Shown in pieces: positions 56,424 to 64,000 of a stretch of 64,000 bases of DNA. Numbering within the stretch: position 1 is the stretch's first letter; every line of letters starts with the position of its first letter. The position numbers were made by a program, and so were the translations under genes. Origin of the DNA: Xanthobacter sp. NM-59 (GTDB taxonomy: Bacteria > Pseudomonadota > Alphaproteobacteria > Rhizobiales > Xanthobacteraceae); assembly GCF_021401125.1 (NCBI RefSeq), contig NZ_JACBFQ010000001.1, positions 248,001 to 312,000 on the forward strand, read 5' to 3'. Below the pieces are notes generated by a model, which was not told the DNA's origin, searched no databases, and was given only the letters and a program-made list of their open reading frames with translations.

Positions 56424-57378
56424 TGGGTAGCTTCCGGGCCAGAGTGTCGAGCACCGCCATGCGCACGGCAACGCCCATCTCCACCTGCTCCCGGATCAGG
56501 GAGCGGGGGCTGTCGGCGACCGCCGAGTCGATCTCGACGCCGCGATTCATGGGGCCGGGGTGCATCACCAGCGCGTCCTTTGCGGCGTAGCGCAGCTTGG
56601 CCTCGTCCAGGCCGAAATAGTGGAAGTACTCCCGCACGGAGGGCACGAAGGAGCCGCTCATGCGCTCGCGCTGCAGGCGCAGCATCATCACGATGTCCGC
56701 CCCCTCCAGGCCCGCTTCCATGGAGCGGTAGACCTCGACGCCGAAATGGTCGATGCCCGCCGGCAGCAGGGTGGAGGGCGCCACCAGGCGCACCCGCGCG
56801 CCCAGTGTGGAGAGCAGCAGGATGTTGGAACGCGCCACGCGGGAGTGCAGCACGTCGCCGCAGATGGCGACGGTGAGCCCCTCGATCCGGCCCTTGTTGC
56901 GGCGGATGGTGAGGGCATCGAGCAGGGCCTGGGTGGGGTGCTCGTGAGCGCCGTCGCCGGCATTCACCACGCAGCAGTCCACCTTGCGGGAGAGCAGCGC
57001 CACCGCGCCCGACGCGTGATGCCGCACCACCAGGATGTCCGGGTGCATGGCGTTCAGCGTGATGGCGGTGTCCACCAGCGTCTCGCCCTTCTTCACCGAG
57101 GACGAGCTCACCGACATGTTCATCACGTCCGCGCCGAGTCGCTTGCCGGCGATCTCGAACGAGGACTGGGTGCGGGTGGAAGCCTCGAAGAAGAGGTTGA
57201 TCTGGGTCCGCCCACGCAAGGTCGAGCGTTTCTTCTCGATCTGCCGGTTGAGTTCAACGAACTCCTCGGCAAGGTCCAGCAGGGAGTGAATCTCCCCGGC
57301 AGTGAGTCCCTCGATGCCGAGCAGGTGTCGGCCTCGGAGCGTGAAGGCGGGTGCGGATGACGCGGGAGCGGATGACAT
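56416..57378 (-). CDS. pyrB: Aspartate carbamoyltransferase catalytic subunit
   Basis: A 320-residue ATCase that joins carbamoyl phosphate and aspartate in pyrimidine synthesis. Carbamoyl-phosphate motif [13 protein letters not shown], the [10 protein letters not shown] motif and [13 protein letters not shown] are all present. The start is [12 protein letters not shown] at 57378; the frame runs on to 57492. It is translationally coupled with the PyrC'-like gene, matching the idea of a dodecameric PyrB-PyrC' complex; no pyrI regulatory subunit was seen. A 272-base gap upstream separates it from the divergent proline-rich gene. Confidence 0.95.
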   Translation of the reverse strand: MSSAPASSAPAFTLRGRHLLGIEGLTAGEIHSLLDLAEEFVELNRQIEKKRSTLRGRTQINLFFEASTRTQSSFEIAGKRLGADVMNMSVSSSSVKKGETLVDTAITLNAMHPDILVVRHHASGAVALLSRKVDCCVVNAGDGAHEHPTQALLDALTIRRNKGRIEGLTVAICGDVLHSRVARSNILLLSTLGARVRLVAPSTLLPAGIDHFGVEVYRSMEAGLEGADIVMMLRLQRERMSGSFVPSVREYFHYFGLDEAKLRYAAKDALVMHPGPMNRGVEIDSAVADSPRSLIREQVEMGVAVRMAVLDTLARKLPNA

Positions 57379-57650
57379 GGCAGGCCGCAGGCATATCCGC
57401 ACCCGGCCCGGCCGGCAAGCCGAACACGCCGCTTTGCCACGCGGCCGGCGAAATTTCAGGGGGATGGCGCCCGTCACCTTGACGGCGCGCAATGCTCCGA
57501 TGGCCGGCAGGAGCCAGGTTGCGGGCCGATAGAGCGGGGCCCGGCGCGCGGGATGTGTTCACGCGTTCGGCTCCGGTTCCGCTTGCGGCAAGCCCGGCGC
57601 CAGCTCGACGCGTCAGTGATGGGCAAGGTTAAGGGCAACGGAGTGCAGTC

Positions 57651-58070
57651 ATGAGGTCCAGGATCGGAGCACGGGGCCGGGCCGCGGCGCTGGCCGTGCT
57701 GGCGGGCGCGGCCTGCGGCATCGCTGTTTCGGCACATGCGGCCGACCTTTACGGTCGCCAGCCCGTGACCAAGGCGCCTGCGGGCGGCGACTATCAGGGC
57801 TGCGGCAACTGCGCGGCGCAGGCCCCCGCGCCGGCTCCCGCCCCCGGTGGTCCGTTTGCCATCGGCATCGCCAACGCGCCGGTGGTGGTGGGGGCGGTGC
57901 CGCCGCCCGTTTATTATGCGCAGCCGCCGCGCGTGTACCTCTACCCCGTGCCGCAGGTGAACGTGCAGGGCCCGGTGGGGCCGTTGGCTGCCCCGCCGCC
58001 GGGCACACCCCGCAGCTGCTGGGTGACGACGAGCCCCGGTGGCGCGGGCTTCTGGGCCTCGCCCTGCTGA
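57651..58070 (+). CDS. Secreted proline-rich hypothetical protein
   Basis: A 139-residue protein with a signal peptide (LAVLAGAACGIAVSAHAAD, cleavage near residue 31), followed by a proline/alanine/glycine-rich mature part with repeated PAPAPAP and VPPPVYYAQPP, and four cysteines in two pairs (CGNC; C...C at the end). Such short secreted proteins are common but uncharacterised. The ATG follows GGAGTGCAGTC. It is divergent from pyrB and convergent with the transporter gene. Confidence 0.72.
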   Translation: MRSRIGARGRAAALAVLAGAACGIAVSAHAADLYGRQPVTKAPAGGDYQGCGNCAAQAPAPAPAPGGPFAIGIANAPVVVGAVPPPVYYAQPPRVYLYPVPQVNVQGPVGPLAAPPPGTPRSCWVTTSPGGAGFWASPC

Positions 58071-58110
58071 AGGGCGAAGCTGACTTGATGGTCAGACGGC
58101 GGGGTGAGTC

Positions 58111-59049
58111 TCACCCCGCGAGGGCGGATGCCGAGGTGACCACCAGGGGCAGTGTGACCGCGGCCGCGATGATCTGAAGAGTGAGGATCTCGGCCACCAG
58201 CGTGGCGTTTCCGCCCATCTGGCGCGCCAGGACATAGGCCGCCGGTGCCGAAGGCACGCCGGCAATGATGGCCACCACCACCAGTTCAACGCCAGAGAGC
58301 CCCGCCAGCAGCCCCAGCCCGACCGCGATGACGGGCTTCACCACCAGCTTCAGCGTCATCGAGGCCAGCACCAGCGGCTTCACGCGAAGAATGGTGTTCA
58401 GCGCAAGCCCGCCGCCCACCACCAGCAGCCCCACCGCCAGCGAGGCCCGCCCCAGAATGTCGCCGAACTCCAGCAGCACGCGGGGAATGGGGACATGGAA
58501 AACATTGAGCGCGGCACCGACCAGGCAGGCGGAGATGTAAGGGTTGCGCGCCAGCTGGGCGAGAATGTAGCGGGCGGTTGGCGGCTCCCGGCCGGCAAAG
58601 GCCGCCAGCACCAGCACCGCATTGACGTTCACCACCGGGATCAGGGTGACCAGCGCCAGGGCCGCGATGGTGATTCCCTCCGCGCCGAAGAGGCCGCCAG
58701 CGACCGCCAGAACCACATAGGTATTCCAGCGCACGGCCCCTTGGTAGAAGGAGGTGAAATCGGGCCCGTCGGCGGCGAACAGGCGGCGCACCGGCCGGTT
58801 GAAGGCGACGATAAGCCCTGACAGCAGCAGCACCGTCCCAATCAACGAACCGGCGACGGCCAGGATGTTGACGTTGGCAAGGTCCGCCTTGGCGGCGGAA
58901 ACCACCAGCAGAGCCGGAAACAGCACGAAATAAGTGAGCTTTTCCAGGCCCACCCAATGGAGCGGCTCCGTCAGCAGCACGCGACGGAGAACAACGCCCA
59001 GGGCGATGATGAGGAAAACGGGAGCAAGTGCGCTGAGGATGGTCGCCAT
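58111..59049 (-). CDS. AEC-family transporter (auxin efflux carrier type)
   Basis: A 312-residue membrane protein with ten hydrophobic segments in two halves, the AEC family architecture (ILSALAPVFLIIALGVVLRR at the N-terminus and IAGVPSAPAAYVLARQMGG near 265). Bacterial members move malonate, malate or other small acids, and substrate cannot be predicted here. Start MATILSAL at 59049; the frame is open to 59205. No obvious regulator is adjacent. Confidence 0.9.
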   Translation of the reverse strand: MATILSALAPVFLIIALGVVLRRVLLTEPLHWVGLEKLTYFVLFPALLVVSAAKADLANVNILAVAGSLIGTVLLLSGLIVAFNRPVRRLFAADGPDFTSFYQGAVRWNTYVVLAVAGGLFGAEGITIAALALVTLIPVVNVNAVLVLAAFAGREPPTARYILAQLARNPYISACLVGAALNVFHVPIPRVLLEFGDILGRASLAVGLLVVGGGLALNTILRVKPLVLASMTLKLVVKPVIAVGLGLLAGLSGVELVVVAIIAGVPSAPAAYVLARQMGGNATLVAEILTLQIIAAAVTLPLVVTSASALAG

Positions 59050-59346
59050 GGCCGGGAAGATCGCGAGGGCACTCCGCCACGGGCCCGGCGGAGCGGGGCG
59101 CGCCTGAAATTCAGGGGCGACCCAGGGCTTTAATAGCATGTCCTTTGACGGGCGCTGCGGCTCCAATCCACCTTCGCATACCTGTCGTGATCCAGCTCCG
59201 GACAAGCTCCGTCTGGTTTTCCTGCCAGGAAAGGGAGAAGCCGGAGGGGGCTGCTGACAAGCGCCTCCGATGGAAAGCTGCGCCGGGGGGCATGCTTCGT
59301 CTCGCCTTCGTTGAAGTGCTCGCAGGACGACTGCGAAGGGGGCGTC

Positions 59347-60819
59347 ATGTCAGTCATTGCGTACAGGTCCGCCGCGCCGAAGGAGGCGGAGGCGACCCGG
59401 TTTTTGGACAATCTCGCTGTCGGCGTCCTCCTCTGCGATCCGCAGAGTTTGACTATCGTCTATGCGAATCGCACGTCGCGTGAGCTCTGGCAGCAGCTGG
59501 CTTCCGCCCTGGGGAGCGCGGCGCGGGATATTGTCGGCGCGCCGCTTGACCTCCTGTTCGCCGAGCATGGGAGCAGGCCCCGGGCGCTGCTGGGGGATAT
59601 GTTGAAGCTTCCCGCCAGCATCGTGCTGAAGCTTGGCGGTGAAACCCTGGAGCTGAAGCCGAGCGCCGCGCGCGGGCCGAAGGGCGAGCCGACCCATGTG
59701 CAGATCGCGTGGGACGTGGTGACCGAGCAGGCGCGCCATGCGCAGCGGGCGGACGTGCTCGCCCGCATGCTGGACGAAGTGCCGGTCAACGTGATGACCT
59801 GCTCGCTCGACGACTTCCGCATCGACTATATCAACCGCGCGAGCCGGGAGACGCTGCGGCAGGTGGAAAGCTATCTGCCCGTGAAGGCGGACGCGGTGGT
59901 GGGCTCCGCCATCGACGTCTTCCACAAGCAGCCGCATGTCCAGCACCACCTGCTCGGCAACCCGTCGAACCTGCCCCATGCCGCGCTGATCCATGTGGGG
60001 CCGGAGGTGCTGGACCTGCGCATGTCCGCCATCCGCACCGAGGATGGCAGCTATCTCCGGCCCATGGTCACCTGGTCGGTGGCCACGGACCGCCTCAAGA
60101 TGGCAGATCGGGTGACCGAGGTGGTGGGCGCCATGGGCTCCACCTCCGACGAGATGCTCCGTTCCAGCGACCGCCTGCTGGAGCTGACCGAGAATAGCGA
60201 GCAGACCTCCTCCTCGGTGTCGGCGGCGGCGGTGGAGATGTCGGCGTCGTTCGACGAGATCACGCGGCAGATCAGCGGCATGACGGGGCTCTCCGGCGAG
60301 GTGGCCGACATGGCGCAGAACGCGGATCAGCGCGTCGCCGGCCTGTCCGCCAGCATGGAGCGCATCGGCAACGTCACCTCCCTCATCGCGACCATCGCGC
60401 GGCAGACCAACCTGCTCGCCCTCAACGCCACCATCGAGGCGGCGCGGGTGGGCGAGCTGGGGCGCGGCTTCGCTGTGGTGGCGCAGGAGGTGAAGGAACT
60501 GGCCGTGCAGACCGCCAACGCCACCCAGGACATCCGCCGCCTGGTCGGGGCCGTGCAGGAGGAGAGCCAGTCGGCCGCAACCGCGGTGTCCGACATCACC
60601 TCCAAGGTGCGCCAGCTCAGTGAGGCCTTCACGCTGGTTTCGGCCGGCGTGGAGGAGCAGGCCGCCACCAATCGTTCGGTGAGCCAGATGATTTCGGGCG
60701 TATCCGATGCGGCCGGTGAGGCGCGCCAGTCTGCCATGGTGGTGCGGCGGGTGGCCGGCGAGGTCGGCGGCTTCGCGGCCAAGCTCAACAATGAAGTCGC
60801 GGCGCTTCTGAAGAAGTAG
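59347..60819 (+). CDS. Soluble PAS-domain methyl-accepting chemotaxis protein
   Basis: A 490-residue signal transducer without membrane helices. Two PAS-like domains (about residues 20-120, with [23 protein letters not shown], and 145-260, with [22 protein letters not shown]), then a coiled-coil signalling domain with the hairpin tip [40 protein letters not shown] near residue 340-380. The sensed signal is unknown. Start at MSVIAYRSA with AAGGGGG upstream; a frame open from 59311 is rejected. Convergent with ruvX across a strong hairpin. Confidence 0.92.
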   Translation: MSVIAYRSAAPKEAEATRFLDNLAVGVLLCDPQSLTIVYANRTSRELWQQLASALGSAARDIVGAPLDLLFAEHGSRPRALLGDMLKLPASIVLKLGGETLELKPSAARGPKGEPTHVQIAWDVVTEQARHAQRADVLARMLDEVPVNVMTCSLDDFRIDYINRASRETLRQVESYLPVKADAVVGSAIDVFHKQPHVQHHLLGNPSNLPHAALIHVGPEVLDLRMSAIRTEDGSYLRPMVTWSVATDRLKMADRVTEVVGAMGSTSDEMLRSSDRLLELTENSEQTSSSVSAAAVEMSASFDEITRQISGMTGLSGEVADMAQNADQRVAGLSASMERIGNVTSLIATIARQTNLLALNATIEAARVGELGRGFAVVAQEVKELAVQTANATQDIRRLVGAVQEESQSAATAVSDITSKVRQLSEAFTLVSAGVEEQAATNRSVSQMISGVSDAAGEARQSAMVVRRVAGEVGGFAAKLNNEVAALLKK

Positions 60820-60820
60820 C

Positions 60821-60864
60821 GCGCCGGCGCACCGGTGCGTCCCGCAATGGGACGCCGCCGGCGC
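60821..60864. terminator. Bidirectional hairpin between chemoreceptor gene and ruvX
   Basis: Nested inverted repeats (GCGCCGGC / GCCGGCGC outer, CGTCCC / GGGACG inner) form one long hairpin in the 81-base gap of two convergent genes. No T-run is present on either strand. Confidence 0.5.
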
Positions 60865-60900
60865 GGTGGCGGAACAGGCGCGGTACGGACCGGGTCCGAA

Positions 60901-61425
60901 TCACTCCGAGGCCGATGATCCGTCTTCGTTCCCGGTAAGGGTCTGGCGGGACAGGAAATCCAGGGCGCCCTGGAGGATGAACAGCGCGGCGTGCTGGTCC
61001 ACCACCTGGGCGCGCTTGGCGCGGCTCACATCGGCGGAGATCAGCACGCGCTGGACGGCGGCGGTGGACAGGCGCTCGTCCCAAAGGGCGATGGGCAGCG
61101 GAGTCAGCTTCGCGAAATTGCGGGCGAAAGCGCGGGTCGCCTGGGCGCGCGGGCCCTCGGTGCCATCCATGTTGAGCGGCAGGCCCAGCACGAAGGCCAC
61201 GGCGCGCCGTTCGGCGGCGAGCGCCAGCACGCGCTGCGCATCGGGCGTGAACTTGGTGCGCCGCACGGTTTCCACCGCCGTGGCCAGTCGGCGGTCGGGA
61301 TCGCAGGTGGCGACGCCGATGGTCTTGGTGCCGAGATCGAGGCCCAGCAGGCTGCCGCGCTCCGGCAGCAGGGCGGCGATTTCGGACAGCGGGCCGATGG
61401 CGGCGGAAGGGGAAGGTTCGCTCAT
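60901..61425 (-). CDS. ruvX: Putative pre-16S rRNA nuclease / YqgF-type Holliday junction resolvase homologue
   Basis: A 174-residue RNase H-fold protein. The YqgF motifs are present: LLGLDLGTKTIGVATCD at the start (first catalytic Asp), GLPLNMDGTEGPRA in the middle, and LWDERLSTAAVQRVL with the second acid. It is implicated in processing the 5' end of 16S rRNA. Start taken as MSEPSPSA at 61425; MLARGMSE at 61440 is an alternative. Divergent from the UPF0173 gene. Confidence 0.93.
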   Translation of the reverse strand: MSEPSPSAAIGPLSEIAALLPERGSLLGLDLGTKTIGVATCDPDRRLATAVETVRRTKFTPDAQRVLALAAERRAVAFVLGLPLNMDGTEGPRAQATRAFARNFAKLTPLPIALWDERLSTAAVQRVLISADVSRAKRAQVVDQHAALFILQGALDFLSRQTLTGNEDGSSASE

Positions 61426-61606
61426 GCCTCTGGCTAGCATGGGCCGCCGCGCGCGGCCATGGCATGCCTCACGGTGCCCCACGGGGCCGTTGCGCGGGCG
61501 ACGGCCTTCCCGGATACTCCGGCTCGATCCGCGACGGCCGGCCAAGCGCTGGGCCGCCGCATGAGGGGGCGCAGCCAAGAGCGCAATTCCAAAGGGCACG
61601 ATATCT

Positions 61607-62323
61607 ATGAAGATCACCTGGTTCGGCCACGCGGCTTTCCGGCTCGATTTCGCGGGCAAGGGCGTGCTCATCGACCCGTTCTACACGGGCAACCCGTCCT
61701 TCAATTTCGGCATCGAGAACGCCACTCGCGGCGCCTCGCACATCCTGCTCACCCACGGTCATTCTGACCATATCGGCGACACCATCTCCATCGTGGAGGA
61801 TGCGGCGGACGCGGGCACCGAGATTCCGGTGGTGACCAATCCGGAGATCTGCGCCTTCCTCGCCTCCAAGGGCTGCGGCGGCACCAATGTGATGATGAAC
61901 ACCGGTGGCACCGTGGACATGGGCGGCTTCACCGTGACCATGGTGCGGGCGGACCATTCCTCGGGCGGGCCCGGCGCGCCCTCCGAATATCTGGGCAACC
62001 CCACCGGCCTCATCGTGAAGGCGCCGGGCGAGCCCACCGTGTGGCACATGGGCGATACGGACATCTTCTCCGACATGGCGCTGATGTGTGAGATCCACGC
62101 GCCCAAGGTGGTGTTCCTGCCCATCGGCGACCGCTTCACCATGGGCCCCGAAGTGGCGGCGCTGGCCGTGAAGCGCTTCCTGCCGGGGGTCGAGGTGGTG
62201 GTGCCCATGCACTACGGCACCTTCCCCATTCTGGCTCAGGACGCCTCGGCCTTTGTGGCGGCGCTGGAGAACCACCCGGTGAAGGTGGTGGTGCCGGTCA
62301 GCGGCGATTCGTTCGAGGTCTGA
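61607..62323 (+). CDS. UPF0173 metal-dependent hydrolase
   Basis: A 238-residue metallo-beta-lactamase-fold protein. The signature THGHSDHIG (His50, His52, Asp54, His55), and further ligands in VRADHSSG and MGDTD and MHYGTFP fit the UPF0173/YtkL family. The substrate is unknown, but the family is conserved across bacteria. It is a single gene; 281 bases of non-coding sequence lie between it and recQ, with GC-rich elements but no recognised gene. Confidence 0.93.
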   Translation: MKITWFGHAAFRLDFAGKGVLIDPFYTGNPSFNFGIENATRGASHILLTHGHSDHIGDTISIVEDAADAGTEIPVVTNPEICAFLASKGCGGTNVMMNTGGTVDMGGFTVTMVRADHSSGGPGAPSEYLGNPTGLIVKAPGEPTVWHMGDTDIFSDMALMCEIHAPKVVFLPIGDRFTMGPEVAALAVKRFLPGVEVVVPMHYGTFPILAQDASAFVAALENHPVKVVVPVSGDSFEV

Positions 62324-62604
62324 GGTCGTTACGCGACAAGGCCGCGCTCTTCCTCTCCCGCCGCGGGGGAGGGACTGAACGGTCGGGCGTGCCGCTGCCT
62401 GCGCGATAAGCGCCGGGGCCTTCCGCCCCTTGGGATGGGGTGTGCGCATCGCGCCCGCCTCCTCCCAACTCTCCGCCGGGCGGGTGAGGGCTCGGCGTGC
62501 GTGCGGGTGAGGATGGTGCTCTCCCATCCCTGAGGCGTGTTCCGTCCGGGCGTCCATGCAAGCGCGCCCATTGCGCTGTTCGGCGCGGCTCCTATAACTC
62601 GGCC

Positions 62605-64000
62605 ATGGCCAAGCCCGATACGTCGCCAAACACGTCCCTGCCGGACCCGCTCCACGTCCTGCGCCAGGTCTTCGGCTACGATGCCTTCCGCGGGCGCCAG
62701 CGGGAGATCGTGGATCACGTCGTTGCCGGTGGCGACGCGCTGGTGCTGATGCCCACGGGCGGCGGCAAATCCCTGTGCTACCAGGTGCCGGCGCTGGTGC
62801 GGCCGGGCACGGGCATCGTCGTTTCGCCGCTCATCGCGCTGATGCACGACCAGGTGCAGGCGCTGCGGCAGCTCGGGGTGAAGGCGGCGGCGCTCAATTC
62901 CGCTTTGCCGCCCGGTGAGGCGCGGCAGGTGGAGCGCGATCTGGCCTCGGGCGACCTCGACCTTCTCTATGTGGCGCCCGAGCGGCTCCTGACCGAGTCG
63001 TTCCTGAATCTGCTCTCCGGCGCGCACATCGCCCTGTTCGCCATCGACGAGGCCCATTGCGTGTCCCAGTGGGGGCACGATTTCCGGCCTGAATATCGCC
63101 AGCTCACGGTCCTGCACGAGCGCTTCCCCGGCGTGCCGCGCATCGCGCTCACCGCCACGGCGGACGGGCCGACGCGCCGCGAGATCGTGGAGCGGCTGGC
63201 GCTGGAGGGCGGCGAGGAGTTCCTGTCCTCCTTCGATCGGCCGAACATCCGCTACCGCATCGTGCCGAAGGCCAATCCCAAGGCCCAGCTTCATGCCTTC
63301 CTGAAGGAGCATGAGGGGGAAGCGGGGGTTGTCTACTGCATGAGCCGCGCCAAGGTGGAGGCGACGGCCGAGATGCTGGCCACCCAGGGCCTCACCGCGC
63401 TGCCCTACCATGCGGGCCTCGACGCAGACACCCGCGCCCGCCACCAGGACCGCTTCCTGAAGGAAGAAGGTGTGGTGATGGTGGCGACCGTCGCTTTCGG
63501 CATGGGCATCGACAAGCCGGACGTGCGCTTCGTGGTCCATCTCGATCTGCCCAAGAGCATCGAGGCCTATTACCAGGAGACCGGCCGCGCGGGGCGTGAC
63601 GGGCTGCCTTCCGAAACGCTGATGCTCTATGGCGTGGAGGATGTGGCCAAGCTCATCCAGTTCGTCTCATCCTCCGATGCGCCCGAGGCGCGCAAGTTCG
63701 TGGAGCGGCAGAAGCTCGATGCGCTGCTGGGCCTGTGCGAGACGGCGCAATGCCGGCGTCAGGTGCTGCTCTCCTATTTCGATGAGGAGCTGGCCGAGCC
63801 CTGCGGCAATTGCGACACCTGCCTCGATCCTCCCAAGACCTTCGATGGCACCGAGGCGGCGCAGAAGCTGCTGTCCTGCGTCTACCGCACCGGCGAGCGG
63901 TTCGGCGCCGGCCACGTCATCGACGTGCTGCTGGGGCAGGCCAATGAGAAGGTGGTGAAGTTCGGCCACGACCAGCTGTCCACCTTCGGCATCGGCAAGG
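62605..64000 (+). CDS. recQ: ATP-dependent DNA helicase RecQ (3' end missing)
   Basis: Open from the ATG at 62605 to the end of the window (465 codons, no stop). Motif [16 protein letters not shown], motif [20 protein letters not shown], motif [12 protein letters not shown] and the RecQ zinc-binding cysteines (CGNCDTC) are in place; the winged-helix part has just started and the HRDC domain would lie beyond the window. RecQ unwinds DNA 3' to 5' in RecF-pathway repair and resolves abnormal structures. Confidence 0.96.
   Translation, partial: MAKPDTSPNTSLPDPLHVLRQVFGYDAFRGRQREIVDHVVAGGDALVLMPTGGGKSLCYQVPALVRPGTGIVVSPLIALMHDQVQALRQLGVKAAALNSALPPGEARQVERDLASGDLDLLYVAPERLLTESFLNLLSGAHIALFAIDEAHCVSQWGHDFRPEYRQLTVLHERFPGVPRIALTATADGPTRREIVERLALEGGEEFLSSFDRPNIRYRIVPKANPKAQLHAFLKEHEGEAGVVYCMSRAKVEATAEMLATQGLTALPYHAGLDADTRARHQDRFLKEEGVVMVATVAFGMGIDKPDVRFVVHLDLPKSIEAYYQETGRAGRDGLPSETLMLYGVEDVAKLIQFVSSSDAPEARKFVERQKLDALLGLCETAQCRRQVLLSYFDEELAEPCGNCDTCLDPPKTFDGTEAAQKLLSCVYRTGERFGAGHVIDVLLGQANEKVVKFGHDQLSTFGIGK

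Noticed and set aside
54756-56876. 706-codon plus-strand frame opposite plsY and the pyrC-like gene
   Set aside because: Antisense shadow of well-supported genes; composition dominated by Gln, Arg, Gly and His.

Overview
The window is a GC-rich alphaproteobacterial chromosome segment. The order S10-spc-alpha ribosomal operon, secY, adk, rpsM, rpsK, rpoA, rplQ (rpsD absent from the alpha part), a trxB/LysR pair, split XdhC genes, tetrahydromethanopterin (H4MPT) biosynthesis genes and general protein similarity suggest order Hyphomicrobiales (Rhizobiales), most likely family Xanthobacteraceae (Xanthobacter/Azorhizobium-like). The genus is inferred from recall, not from a search.

Layout. 1-12.4 kb: tightly packed ribosomal protein genes from the end of rplB to rplQ, with secY, adk and rpoA, punctuated by hairpins and three good terminators. 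12.5-23.4 kb: Do-type periplasmic protease, rarA, an Lrp/AsnC regulator, trxB, a LysR regulator, a candidate small RNA, a peptidoglycan-binding protein, a VanX-type dipeptidase and a large autotransporter. 23.5-27.1 kb (minus): HIT protein, beta-RFAP synthase, ATP-grasp and CitG-like genes, a partial H4MPT-cofactor biosynthesis operon. 27.2-31.6 kb (minus): pstB preceded by a circularly permuted ATP-grasp / alpha-E / transglutaminase cluster, a widespread but biochemically obscure system. 31.8-36.0 kb: CinA-like protein, cytochrome c' with a convergent cytochrome b561, small unknown proteins, and a two-domain protein joining a degenerate GIY-YIG-like domain to a group III truncated haemoglobin.

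36.7-46.8 kb: Sel1-repeat protein, APH/P-loop kinase fusion, HMA-like and DUF5132-like proteins (the latter with a histone H1-like tail), zinc alcohol dehydrogenase, lysine 2,3-aminomutase-like radical SAM enzyme, and a three-gene molybdenum-hydroxylase maturation operon (two XdhC pieces plus a fused MoCF/MocA protein). 46.8-47.9 kb: gene-poor stretch with a 13-bp tandem repeat and a decayed type I-E-like CRISPR array without cas genes. 47.9-64 kb: DUF488 protein, zinc metallopeptidase, topA, a frameshifted dprA, plsY, pyrB with a metal-ligand-less pyrC-like partner, AEC transporter, soluble chemoreceptor, ruvX, UPF0173 hydrolase and the start of recQ.

No rRNA, tRNA, intact insertion sequence or phage gene was recognised. 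Two families of short palindromic intergenic repeats lie around the 33-41 kb region.
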